64,000 nt of DNA from Brevibacterium pigmentatum. Lineage in GTDB: Bacteria > Actinomycetota > Actinomycetes > Actinomycetales > Brevibacteriaceae. The stretch spans positions 434,001 through 498,000 of the forward strand of contig NZ_CP050153.1 of the NCBI RefSeq assembly GCF_011617465.1, read 5' to 3'. The position numbers and the translations under genes are program-made. Positions 55,539 to 63,358 of the stretch are shown here, piece after piece (position 1 is the stretch's first letter; each line of letters begins with the position of its first letter). Below the pieces are notes generated by a model that was not told the origin of the DNA, made no database searches, and was given only the letters and a program-made list of their open reading frames with translations.

Positions 55539-56579
55539 ATGACGGACAACACCACCTTCGACGATCTCTTCGACCACCAGAACGAGGAACAGCAGCGCCC
55601 GCGCAAGAAGAAGCGCGTCTGGCGCAAGGTACTCGTCGCACTGCTGATCATCGTCATCCTCGGCGTGCTCGGCATCGGGCTCTACGTCTGGAGCGTCGGC
55701 CGGTCGTTCGACAAGAACGCGAACCAGCTCAGCGATGAGCAGGTCTTCGGCAAGTCCGGCGGCGGCAAGGACGGCGACGGCACGAACATCCTGCTGCTGG
55801 GCTCGGACGAGTCGATGAAAGATGTCGACGTCAACGATTCGCGCGGCCTGCGTTCGGACACGATCATGGTCATGCACCTGCCCGAGGACGGCGGCAACGT
55901 CCAGATCATGTCGATCCCGCGCGACACGTACGTCGACATCGAGGGCCACGGAAAGTCGAAGATCAACGCGGCACTGTCCTACGGCGGTCTGCCGCTGGCC
56001 GTGTCGACGGTCTCGGACTTCATCGGCACCGAACTGGATCACGTGGCGATCATCGACTTCGAGGGATTCAAGGCACTGACCGACAGCCTCGGCGGGGTGA
56101 CCGTGAACTCCGAGCAGGCGTTCGAGAAGAACGGCTACTCGTTCACCAAGGGCGAGAACGTCCTCAACGGTGACCAGGCGCTGACCTTCGTGCGTGAGCG
56201 CAAGCAGTTCCAGGACGGCGACTTCCAGCGTGCACGTAACCAACAGGCGTTCATCCGCGGGCTGACGAACGAGATGATCTCGGCCGATACTCTGTCGAAC
56301 CCGAAGAAGATCCAGGACATGGTCAAGAACTTCGCGCCGTACATGTACGTCGACTCGGGCATGGACGCGAAGTACATCTCCGCGACCGCGTTCAACATGC
56401 GCGACGTCCGCCCCGGTGACATCGAGTTCTTCACCGCGCCCGTCGCCGGCGTCGGCACCTCCCCGGACGGTCAGTCGGTCGTCAACGTCGACGAGGATGA
56501 GCTGAAGAAGGTCCGCGACGCGTTCAAGAACGACACTGTGGCCGACTACGTGCAGAACGCCCCGGAGGCCCACTTGTAG
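55539..56579 (+). CDS. LytR-CpsA-Psr (LCP) family protein
   Basis: This 346-residue protein has a basic cytoplasmic N-terminus (RPRKKKRVWRK), one membrane helix (VLVALLIIVILGVLGIGLYV) and an extracellular LCP domain: TNILLLGSDES, RGLRSDTIMVMHLPEDGG, QIMSIPRDTYVDIEGHGKSK and INAALSYGGLP, with the Arg-rich FVRERKQFQDGDFQRARNQQ. LCP enzymes attach teichoic acids, arabinogalactan or capsule polymers to peptidoglycan. ATG 55539 follows GGAG. It is monocistronic with a strong terminator. Confidence 0.93.
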   Translation: MTDNTTFDDLFDHQNEEQQRPRKKKRVWRKVLVALLIIVILGVLGIGLYVWSVGRSFDKNANQLSDEQVFGKSGGGKDGDGTNILLLGSDESMKDVDVNDSRGLRSDTIMVMHLPEDGGNVQIMSIPRDTYVDIEGHGKSKINAALSYGGLPLAVSTVSDFIGTELDHVAIIDFEGFKALTDSLGGVTVNSEQAFEKNGYSFTKGENVLNGDQALTFVRERKQFQDGDFQRARNQQAFIRGLTNEMISADTLSNPKKIQDMVKNFAPYMYVDSGMDAKYISATAFNMRDVRPGDIEFFTAPVAGVGTSPDGQSVVNVDEDELKKVRDAFKNDTVADYVQNAPEAHL

Positions 56580-56644
56580 AACCTCGCCGAGGCGGCTCAC
56601 CGCAGCCGTAGGCGCCGAGACCCAGCGTCGCTGAGTCACACGCC

Positions 56645-56679
56645 GAGCCCCGCTCCAGGATCGTTCTGGAGCGGGGCTC
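56645..56679 (+). terminator. Terminator of the LCP gene
   Basis: GAGCCCCGCTCCAG and CTGGAGCGGGGCTC form a perfect 14-bp stem with a seven-base loop, followed by TTGTTGT. Confidence 0.9.
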
Positions 56680-56720
56680 TTGTTGTACGGCGAGTTTCGG
56701 CCGATATCAGCGGACGCATA

Positions 56721-56776
56721 ATCGCCTTTAGTTCTAGTCATCGAGTTTTAGATCGATGACTGGAACTAAAGGCGAT
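56721..56776. repeat. 24-bp inverted repeat between convergent genes
   Basis: Two 24-base arms (starting ATCGCCTTTAGTTC and ending GAACTAAAGGCGAT) pair along their whole length with one T/G position, around the 8-base loop GTTTTAGA. It is AT-richer than its surroundings. It is 41 bases after the LCP terminator and 15 bases from the end of the convergent secreted-protein gene, for which it may be the terminator. Confidence 0.8.
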
Positions 56777-56790
56777 GAGGTCGAGGCGAG

Positions 56791-57261
56791 TCAGCCGTCG
56801 AAGTCGACCCTGTGCACAGCGTGGGGTGCTGCACCCCATTCGTCCTGGTCGCCGATGGCCTGGTTGGAGACACCGAGCGTCATCTTCTCGCCGGTCTCCG
56901 TGTTCCGGTAGGTGATGTAGGTTGTTCCCGCGGCGCCTTCTGCTCCGGAGTTCCTCCAATGAGAACCGTTTTCATTGCCGTGGTCTGCCAGTTTCTTTGC
57001 GACTTCGTCGCTGGCAAACGCTTCGACGCGTTCGGTGTTGTCCTGGCCCCAGGCGATGACGAGTTCGTCAGCATACTTGCCGGCTTCGATCGGGTAGTAG
57101 ATGGACTGCGTGTCGACGTCTGTGGCGGCCGACTGAGCCGATGAGTTGGCTGCGCCAGAGTCTGCGGCCATGGCTGGTCCTGTTGCGAGTCCGAGTCCGG
57201 CGAGTCCGGCGACGGTGGCAACTCCGAGGGCTGCAGTTCGTGTGCGGATAGTGGATTTCAT
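56791..57261 (-). CDS. Small secreted protein of unknown function
   Basis: I do not recognise this 156-residue protein. A Sec signal peptide (RTAALGVATVAGLAGLGLA) with cleavage after PAMA is followed by a Ser/Ala-rich stretch and a globular domain of about 100 residues with YYPIEAGKYADELVIAWGQD and TTYITYRNTETGEKMTLGVS. It has no cysteine in the mature part. GAAGGGAAAG precedes the ATG. The size and pattern suggest a small extracellular or surface domain with a beta fold. It is convergent with the LCP gene. Confidence 0.8.
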   Translation of the reverse strand: MKSTIRTRTAALGVATVAGLAGLGLATGPAMAADSGAANSSAQSAATDVDTQSIYYPIEAGKYADELVIAWGQDNTERVEAFASDEVAKKLADHGNENGSHWRNSGAEGAAGTTYITYRNTETGEKMTLGVSNQAIGDQDEWGAAPHAVHRVDFDG

Positions 57262-57731
57262 TGTGCTTTCCCTTCTGCTTCTGCGTCGCCGTGACGAGGC
57301 GACGGGTTGTTGTCGCAGATCAGTCTTGTCGCCGATTCTGAGGTGGAGGCAACGGTGGCTGAAAGCACAATCAAAGCGGATAACAGCGCGAAGTCAGGAA
57401 TATTGCAGTCGTGCGACAGGCGCAGTCAAACGGTGGTGAATTCCAGGCAAACGGCGATAGTTCCCGACTGTACAATCTGGCAGAACAGCAAGCTGACGGC
57501 ACTTCCGCGCGTTCTGTCTGGAAACCGCCGGGGAACGCGTTCTACGACAATTCCGACTGTGCGGCGATATCCGATCGTGACCCGCTGGGGGCTTACAAAA
57601 TGAGCAGAAGTCCGCACCGGATCAAACAGAAGTCCGCGCAGGGGCGTGAAGCTGCGATCAACGGCTGCACCCGCGCCTGCGGCCCTCACCCGCGCCTGCG
57701 GCCCGCACCTGAACGCGGACTAGCCGTGCGC
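57262..57731. other. Intergenic region of 470 bp with short repeats
   Basis: The gap lies upstream of the secreted protein gene and downstream of pgm (both minus). It contains CGTCGCC/GGCGACG pairing around GTGACGA (57284-57304) in the secreted-protein leader, two copies of CAGAAGTCCGC 22 bases apart (57605 and 57627), and two tandem 19-base units with CACCCGCGCCTGCGGCCC (57668-57705). The region around 57340-57560 is AT-richer than the genes. I find no convincing gene in it. Confidence 0.5.
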
Positions 57732-59372
57732 TTACTCCAGCACCCCGTCGACGAGAGTGCGGGCGTCATGCTGGACCTGGCGCAGGTGGTCCTCATCGCG
57801 GACCGATTCTGCGTAGATCTTGTAGACGTCTTCCGTGCCCGACGGTCGTACGGCGAACCATGCATTGTCCGTGGTGACCTTGAGCCCGCCGATGGGTGCA
57901 TTGTTGCCCGACGCCGAGGTGAGCACCTCCTTCACGGGTTCACCGCCGACGGTCTTCGCGCTCACCTGGGAGGCTTCCAGGGACCCCAACCGTTCCTTCT
58001 GCGCCCGCGTCGCCGGAGCATCCTGACGCGCGTAGAAGCTGGAGCCGTGATTCGCAGCCAGCCCTGCGTAGCGCTGCGAGGGAGTCTGCCCGGTCTTCGC
58101 AGTCATCTCGGCGGCAAGGAGGGCGAGGATGATACCGTCCTTGTCCGTCGACCACACCTTGCCGTCGCTGCGCAGGAACGATGCGCCGGCCGATTCCTCG
58201 CCGCCGAAGGCCAACGTCGAATCGAGCAGGCCGGGAACGAACCATTTGAAGCCGACGGGCACCTCGAAGAGGGTGCGATTATGCGCGGCGACGATGCGGT
58301 CGACGATCGACGAGGTGACCAGAGTCTTGCCGATCGCGGCGCCCTTCGGCCAATTGGTACGGGAGTCGAGCAGATAGTCGATGGCGGCTGCCAGATAGTG
58401 ATTCGGATTCATCAGGCCGGCATCGGGAGTGACGATGCCGTGACGGTCGGCATCGGCGTCGTTGCCGGTGGCGATGTCGAAGTCGTTGCGCGAGGCGATG
58501 AGGCCGGCCATCGCATAGGGGGAGGAGCAGTCCATGCGGATGTTCTCGTCCCAATCCAGGGTCATGAACGACCAGGTGGGGTCGACGTCCGGATGGACGA
58601 CGTCGAGGTTGAGGTCGTAGTCCTCGGCGATGGCCGCCCAGTAGTCGACGCTGGCTCCGCCGAGCGGATCGGCGCCGATCTTCAGCCCGGAGCTGCGAAT
58701 GACGTCGAGGTCGATGACAGACTCGAGGCCGTCGACATAGTTCGAGACGTAGTCGAAGTTCTCGGTGTTCTCCAGATGGAATGCCCGCTGGAACGGGGTG
58801 CGCGGGATCTTCTCCCACCCCTCGGTCAGATACTGGTTCGCGCGTTCGGCGATCCAGGTCGTCGTCTCGGTGCCGGCGGGCCCGCCGTGCGGCGGGTTGT
58901 ACTTGATGCCGCCGTCGGCGGGCGGATTGTGGCTGGGAGTGACGATGATGCCGTCGGCCTGCGCATCCTCGCGCGACTTCCCGCCATTGAAGCCGAGGAT
59001 CGCGTGGGAGACCGCGGGGGTCGGGGTGAAACCGTCGCGTTCGTCGATGAGCGCCGGAACCTCGGCTGCGGCGAGCACCTCGAGGACGGTGAGGAAGGCG
59101 GGCTCACTCAGTGCGTGAGTGTCACGGCCGAGGAAGACCGGCCCACGGATGCCTTTTTCTCTGCGGAAGTCGACGATCGCCGCGGCGATGGCCGCGATGT
59201 GCGCCTCGTTGAAGGAGCGATTGAAGCTCGAACCGCGGTGGCCGGACGTCCCGAAGCTCACTGCTTGCGAAGGCACCGAGGGGTCGGGAACCAAGTCGTG
59301 ATAGGAATCGAGAAGGGCAGGGATGTCAACGAGATCCTTGTCCTGGGCCAGCTGGCCGGCGCGTGTTGTCAT
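57732..59372 (-). CDS. pgm: Phosphoglucomutase (alpha-D-glucose phosphate-specific)
   Basis: This 546-residue enzyme interconverts glucose 1-phosphate and glucose 6-phosphate, linking glycolysis to glycogen, trehalose and wall-sugar synthesis. The order of motifs is that of bacterial Pgm: FGTSGHRGSSFNRSFNE near residue 42, the phosphoserine loop GIIVTPSHNPPADGGIKYNP near residue 145, the metal loop TGNDADADRHGIVTPDAG near residue 305, the sugar loop GGEESAG and the phosphate-binding RPSGTEDVYKIYAE at the end. It is monocistronic, followed upstream by an acidic small protein gene in the same direction. Confidence 0.96.
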   Translation of the reverse strand: MTTRAGQLAQDKDLVDIPALLDSYHDLVPDPSVPSQAVSFGTSGHRGSSFNRSFNEAHIAAIAAAIVDFRREKGIRGPVFLGRDTHALSEPAFLTVLEVLAAAEVPALIDERDGFTPTPAVSHAILGFNGGKSREDAQADGIIVTPSHNPPADGGIKYNPPHGGPAGTETTTWIAERANQYLTEGWEKIPRTPFQRAFHLENTENFDYVSNYVDGLESVIDLDVIRSSGLKIGADPLGGASVDYWAAIAEDYDLNLDVVHPDVDPTWSFMTLDWDENIRMDCSSPYAMAGLIASRNDFDIATGNDADADRHGIVTPDAGLMNPNHYLAAAIDYLLDSRTNWPKGAAIGKTLVTSSIVDRIVAAHNRTLFEVPVGFKWFVPGLLDSTLAFGGEESAGASFLRSDGKVWSTDKDGIILALLAAEMTAKTGQTPSQRYAGLAANHGSSFYARQDAPATRAQKERLGSLEASQVSAKTVGGEPVKEVLTSASGNNAPIGGLKVTTDNAWFAVRPSGTEDVYKIYAESVRDEDHLRQVQHDARTLVDGVLE

Positions 59373-59491
59373 TCTTCTACCTAACCAAATGACAGCGGTT
59401 GCGCACAGTTGTGTCCACGGAGTTCTTGCATCGTGGACTTCGACGGCCCCTCGGCGGGAGAATCAGCGGCCTCGCTCGCCCTGCTGACGTC

Positions 59492-59788
59492 TCAGTCCGG
59501 CGGCTCCACTGAGTCGTCCTCCTCTTCCTTCGTGTCACCACCGCTGATATCCCGGTCTTTGTCTGGGGAGGAAGACCCTTCCGCTTTGGCCTGGGCTTCC
59601 TCGGGATCCCGATCGATCGGAACATCGTGCTCAGCAGCGATGCGCTCGAGCCTCTCTTCGGGAGTTTGGGAACTGCCTTCGGCGTCGGTCTCCGCGCCGA
59701 CTCCGACAGCAGTGCTCTCGATGTCCTGCTCGTCTTCGGTCTGCTCTTCTGCTGAGTTCTCCGGCAGGTTCTTCTTCTCGTCACTCAT
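59492..59788 (-). CDS. Acidic, probably disordered small protein
   Basis: This 98-residue protein has a strong AAAGGAG ribosome binding site before its ATG, so I think it is real although I know no family. It is very acidic and low in hydrophobic residues (for example ENSAEEQTEDEQDIES and DTKEEEDDSVEPPD) and has one short possible helix, EERLERIAAEHDVPIDRDPE. It is probably intrinsically disordered. It shares style with the N-terminal tail of the last gene in the window and might be a stress-related protein. Confidence 0.7.
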   Translation of the reverse strand: MSDEKKNLPENSAEEQTEDEQDIESTAVGVGAETDAEGSSQTPEERLERIAAEHDVPIDRDPEEAQAKAEGSSSPDKDRDISGGDTKEEEDDSVEPPD

Positions 59789-60035
59789 GACTTCGGCTCC
59801 TTTCGGAGTTGAACACGCTCACCGCGTTCGACGGAGGAATGGGGATCACCAGATGTGCCTCAGTGATCCGTGGTCTCGACGGTAGACCCATCGTGGCATG
59901 CGGGCAAGGGGGTTCAAACCGACGGTCAGGGACCTGTGCAAGGTGAGTGCCCTGAGATACAGTGAAATCACTCTGTGGAGAGGCGCTGAGCGGCCTGTCC
60001 CACGGCAACCCCCAAGATTGGGACGAGGATCAAAG

Positions 60036-61052
60036 ATGGTCGGGCCCGACGAGAAATCGGTCAGACAGCGAGCATTCACCGGCGGCCTGCCTGCCGACCG
60101 CTTCATCGATTCGACCCTGGCAGACATCCACGCACGGTACGGCGGACTCGACGACGGTGAGGTCGCCGACTACATCCCGATCCTCGCCGAGGCGGATCCC
60201 CGATGGTTCGGACTCAGCCTCATCGAATCGGCCGGGACCGTGCACGAGGCCGGAGACGTCGATATCGAGTTCTCCATCCAATCCATCTCCAAGGCCTTCG
60301 TCTTCGCGCTCGTCTGTCAGGCCCGCAGCTCCGAACTCGTCCACGAACGCGTCGGCGTCAACAACACGGGACTCGCCTTCAACTCGGTGATGGCGATCGA
60401 ACTCAACGACGGCAAACCGTTGAACTCGATGGTCAACGCCGGCGCCATCGCCACGACCGCACTCATGCCCGGGGCCACCTCGGCGGAGAAATGGGAGAAC
60501 ATCCGCTCCGGGCTCTCCCGTTTCGCCGGGCGGCCGCTTCGCCTCGACGGCCGGGTGTACGAATCGGAGATGAAGACGAATCAGCGCAACAAGGCCTTGG
60601 CTCGTCTGCTCGAGAGCTATGGGCGGATCATCACGGATCCGCTCGACACCGTCGACATCTACACCCGGCAGTGCTCGCTGCTGGTCACCGCGCATGACCT
60701 CGCGGTGATGGGTGCGACCCTGGCCGACGGAGGAATCAATCCGCTGACCGGTCGGCAGGTCGTCTCCGCCGAGGTGGCCCGTGACACGCTCGCGCTGCTC
60801 GCCTCGTGTGGAATGTACGAAAACAGCGGCGAATGGCTCTTCGAGATCGGACTGCCTGCCAAGTCCGGGGTGTCCGGGGGCATCGTCGCCATCGCGCCAG
60901 GCAAGGGAGCGCTGGGCACTTTTTCGCCGAGGTTGGACTCCGCGGGCAACAGTGTGCGCGGACAGCGCGCGTGCTTTCACATCTCCCGGGTGCTGGGCAT
61001 GAATCTCTTCGCATCGAACGCGGCCGTCGAACGCCCACGGAAAGGACAATGA
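60036..61052 (+). CDS. glsA: Glutaminase A
   Basis: This 338-residue serine-dependent glutaminase converts glutamine to glutamate and ammonia. It has the beta-lactamase-like Ser-x-x-Lys in FSIQSISKAFVFAL near residue 83, NSMVNAGAIATTAL near residue 130, the YESE-MKTNQRNKALA region and SGVSGGIVAIAPGKGALGTF near residue 284. The length is slightly above the family average. A TACAGT -10 candidate lies near 59957. Its stop overlaps the ATG pair of the next gene, suggesting an operon with the MFS transporter. Confidence 0.95.
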   Translation: MVGPDEKSVRQRAFTGGLPADRFIDSTLADIHARYGGLDDGEVADYIPILAEADPRWFGLSLIESAGTVHEAGDVDIEFSIQSISKAFVFALVCQARSSELVHERVGVNNTGLAFNSVMAIELNDGKPLNSMVNAGAIATTALMPGATSAEKWENIRSGLSRFAGRPLRLDGRVYESEMKTNQRNKALARLLESYGRIITDPLDTVDIYTRQCSLLVTAHDLAVMGATLADGGINPLTGRQVVSAEVARDTLALLASCGMYENSGEWLFEIGLPAKSGVSGGIVAIAPGKGALGTFSPRLDSAGNSVRGQRACFHISRVLGMNLFASNAAVERPRKGQ

Positions 61053-62680
61053 TGAGCGCCGAAACCACACCGCACGACATCGCCGAGGAGCGCAGATCCT
61101 GGGCACCGATGATCGGGCTCTTCCTCGCCCAGGTGCTCATGTCGTTCAACGTCGCCGCCCTGCCGATCTCGCTCGGCGGAATGGTCGAGGACTTCGGTGT
61201 TCCGCCCACGGTCGCCTCGTCGACGATCGTCGTCTACGGCCTTGCCGTGGCCGCGCTCGTGATGACCGGCGCGAAGCTGGGACAGCGGATCGGGTGGGTG
61301 CTCATCTTCCGCGTCGTCCTCGTCGTCTTCGCGGCATCCTCGCTGCTGATGATCTTCTCCCGGACGGTCACCTGGGTCATCACCGGTCAACTGCTCGCCG
61401 GGGCCGCCGCCGCGATCATCGTGCCGGCCCTGGTCGCGCTCATCGCGGAGAACTACCGGGGTGCGCAGCAGGCCGCGGCGGTCGGTTCGCTCGGTTCGGC
61501 GCGTGCTTTCTCCGGGATGAGTGCCTTCCTCATCGGCGGCACTCTCGGCACGTTCGTCGGATGGCGGCCGATCTTCTTCATCACCCTGGGACTGGCCGTC
61601 ATCGTCTTCGCACTGACGTTCACGCTGAAGTCGGACAAGGGGGACGCTGCGATCCGGATCGACCTCGTCGCTTCGGCGCTCATCGGTGCTGCGGTCGTGC
61701 TGCTGACGTTGGGGTTCAACAACCTCAACGGGTGGGGGATCATCCGCGCCGAGGATGGGGCACCTATCTCGATCGCGGGGCTGTCACCGGCGCCAGTGTT
61801 CATCGTCGTCGGCGTGGTCCTCGGGCAGCTGTTCTTCGTCTGGACGAAGAGGCGGAAGGCGGCGGGGAAGGTTCCGCTCGTCGACATCAGCGTGCTCGGT
61901 CGTCCGAGTGAGCGGGCAGCGGTCTATGCGATGTTCGTCATCGTCGCCATGGAGGCGGCGGTGAACTTCACCGTGCCCACTTACATTCAGGTCGTCCAGG
62001 GGCGCACCCCTTTCGATACCTCGTTGGCGATGCTGCCGTTCAACCTCACGGTCTTCGTCACCGCGACTCTCATCGTCCGCTTCTACAAGCGGTTCTCACC
62101 AAGGACCATTGCCCTGTTCTCCTTCGGGCTGACGACGGCGGCACTCGTCTGGCTGGCCTTCGTTGTGACGAACAACTGGGAGACTCTGCCGACGATCCTC
62201 GGCCTCATCGTCTTCGGCATCGGTCAGGGTGCGCTCGTGACCTTGGTCTTCAACGTCCTCGTCACTGCCGCGCCGAAGCATCTGGCCGGTGATGTCGGTT
62301 CGATCCGCGGTACCGCGCAGAATCTCGCCTCGGCGGTCGGTACGGCGGTGATGGGAGCGCTGCTGGTCACGGTGCTCTCGGCCGGTCTGGCCTCTGCCGC
62401 CGACGATCATCCCGATCTGCCGCCGGAACTCGTCGAGCAGGTCGACCTCGACAATGCGAACTTCGTGAGCAACGACGAACTGCGCGACGTCCTCGAGGGG
62501 ACGACGGCGACACCGGACCAGGTCGAGCATGCCGTCGAGCTCAACTCCCAGCAGCGACTGCGCACGCTCAAGCTCGGCTTCCTCATCCTCGCCGGCATCA
62601 GCCTGATCGCGGCAGTGCCGGCTTCCCGGCTGCCGAAGTACCGACCCGATGAGATCCCCGACCCCGCCGAGGCTGACTAG
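61052..62680 (+). CDS. MFS transporter, DHA2-like (14 helices)
   Basis: This membrane protein of about 542 residues has roughly fourteen hydrophobic segments. LGQRIGWVLIFRVVLVVFAA matches the loop after helix 2, and QLLAGAAAAIIVPALVALIA the conserved helix 4. The C-terminal part contains an external loop of about 60 acidic residues (DDHPDLPPELVEQVDLDNAN). Two adjacent ATGs (61049, 61052) are possible; the second is better spaced from GAAAGGA. It overlaps the glsA stop, so it may export or import a compound related to glutamine metabolism, or be a drug exporter. Confidence 0.88.
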   Translation: MSAETTPHDIAEERRSWAPMIGLFLAQVLMSFNVAALPISLGGMVEDFGVPPTVASSTIVVYGLAVAALVMTGAKLGQRIGWVLIFRVVLVVFAASSLLMIFSRTVTWVITGQLLAGAAAAIIVPALVALIAENYRGAQQAAAVGSLGSARAFSGMSAFLIGGTLGTFVGWRPIFFITLGLAVIVFALTFTLKSDKGDAAIRIDLVASALIGAAVVLLTLGFNNLNGWGIIRAEDGAPISIAGLSPAPVFIVVGVVLGQLFFVWTKRRKAAGKVPLVDISVLGRPSERAAVYAMFVIVAMEAAVNFTVPTYIQVVQGRTPFDTSLAMLPFNLTVFVTATLIVRFYKRFSPRTIALFSFGLTTAALVWLAFVVTNNWETLPTILGLIVFGIGQGALVTLVFNVLVTAAPKHLAGDVGSIRGTAQNLASAVGTAVMGALLVTVLSAGLASAADDHPDLPPELVEQVDLDNANFVSNDELRDVLEGTTATPDQVEHAVELNSQQRLRTLKLGFLILAGISLIAAVPASRLPKYRPDEIPDPAEAD

Positions 62681-62695
62681 GCCAGGCGAGTCAGC

Positions 62696-62711
62696 TTGAT
62701 AACTTTATCAA
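62696..62711. repeat. AT-rich palindrome between MFS and rhodanese genes
   Basis: TTGATAA-CT-TTATCAA is a perfect 7-2-7 inverted repeat 16 bases after the MFS stop and 40 from the end of the convergent rhodanese gene. A run of AT in this GC-rich DNA is unusual. Confidence 0.5.
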
Positions 62712-62750
62712 CGGCCTGAATCTAGCGGCTGAAAACGGCAGGGGAGAGGA

Positions 62751-63080
62751 TCACTTCACCCAAGGCTCTTCGCCGGTCTCGGAGACGATCGGCTTGCCAT
62801 TGTCGATGTTCCAAGAGCCCATGCCGCCGACGACATCAAAGGCGTCGAAGCCATTCTGATTGAGCCAGGCCACGGCTCGGTTCGAGCGTCCGCCGGTGCG
62901 GCAGATGACGTACATATCGTCATCGAGAGGAAGATCGTCCAGGCGGGTGGGCAGCTCGCCCAGCGGTACATGGATCGCGCCTTCGATATGGCCGGCCTCC
63001 CATTCGTCATCCTCGCGGACGTCGATGATGGCGGCCCCTTCGGGGATGTCGTTGACGGTGACGGTCGTTTCTTCATCCAT
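62751..63080 (-). CDS. Rhodanese-like domain protein
   Basis: This 109-residue single-domain rhodanese has the motifs IIDVREDDEWEAGHIEGAIH and the active-site loop VICRTGGRSNRA (Cys near residue 67), so it should be able to carry sulfane sulfur. ATG 63080 is chosen because it fits the domain and because TACACT (63087-63092 on the plus strand as AGTGTA) lies six bases upstream, giving a leaderless mRNA; a longer in-frame reading adds a basic tail without domain support. It is divergent from the next gene. Confidence 0.9.
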   Translation of the reverse strand: MDEETTVTVNDIPEGAAIIDVREDDEWEAGHIEGAIHVPLGELPTRLDDLPLDDDMYVICRTGGRSNRAVAWLNQNGFDAFDVVGGMGSWNIDNGKPIVSETGEEPWVK

Positions 63081-63180
63081 GTCTTCAGTGTAGGCACGCA
63101 CGTCGGGTGCTCGCACACGGCTGACTTGAACGCGCCGGTGATCGTGTGGGCGCCCGTGCCTGCATCCGTGTGCGCAGGTT

Positions 63181-63207
63181 GAACGCCTCCGTCGTTTCAG
63201 GCGTTCA
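63181..63207. promoter_or_regulatory. 9-bp inverted repeat in the divergent region
   Basis: TGAACGCCT and AGGCGTTCA are perfect complements separated by nine bases, between the rhodanese and the final gene. No T-run follows. It may be an operator or a stem in a leader. Confidence 0.4.
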
Positions 63208-63358
63208 CCCAGTTCCAAGGGGGCTGTTGCCGACCGGAGAGCCGTGTGAGAATGACCGTGTAGTCGTTGACGCGCCAGCCGACCACGGCCCGCCAGAACG
63301 AGCCACGGCCCGCGCCAGCGACTGCAGTGCCAGGAACCGTCTGCGAAGGGAAATGGTC

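Noticed and set aside
57411-59384. Very long open frame on the + strand opposite pgm (and similar ones opposite sdaA at 9382-11421 and opposite gcvP at 4800-7004)
   Set aside because: These are mirror frames of well-identified genes in GC-rich DNA. They have no ribosome binding site and no recognisable domain.
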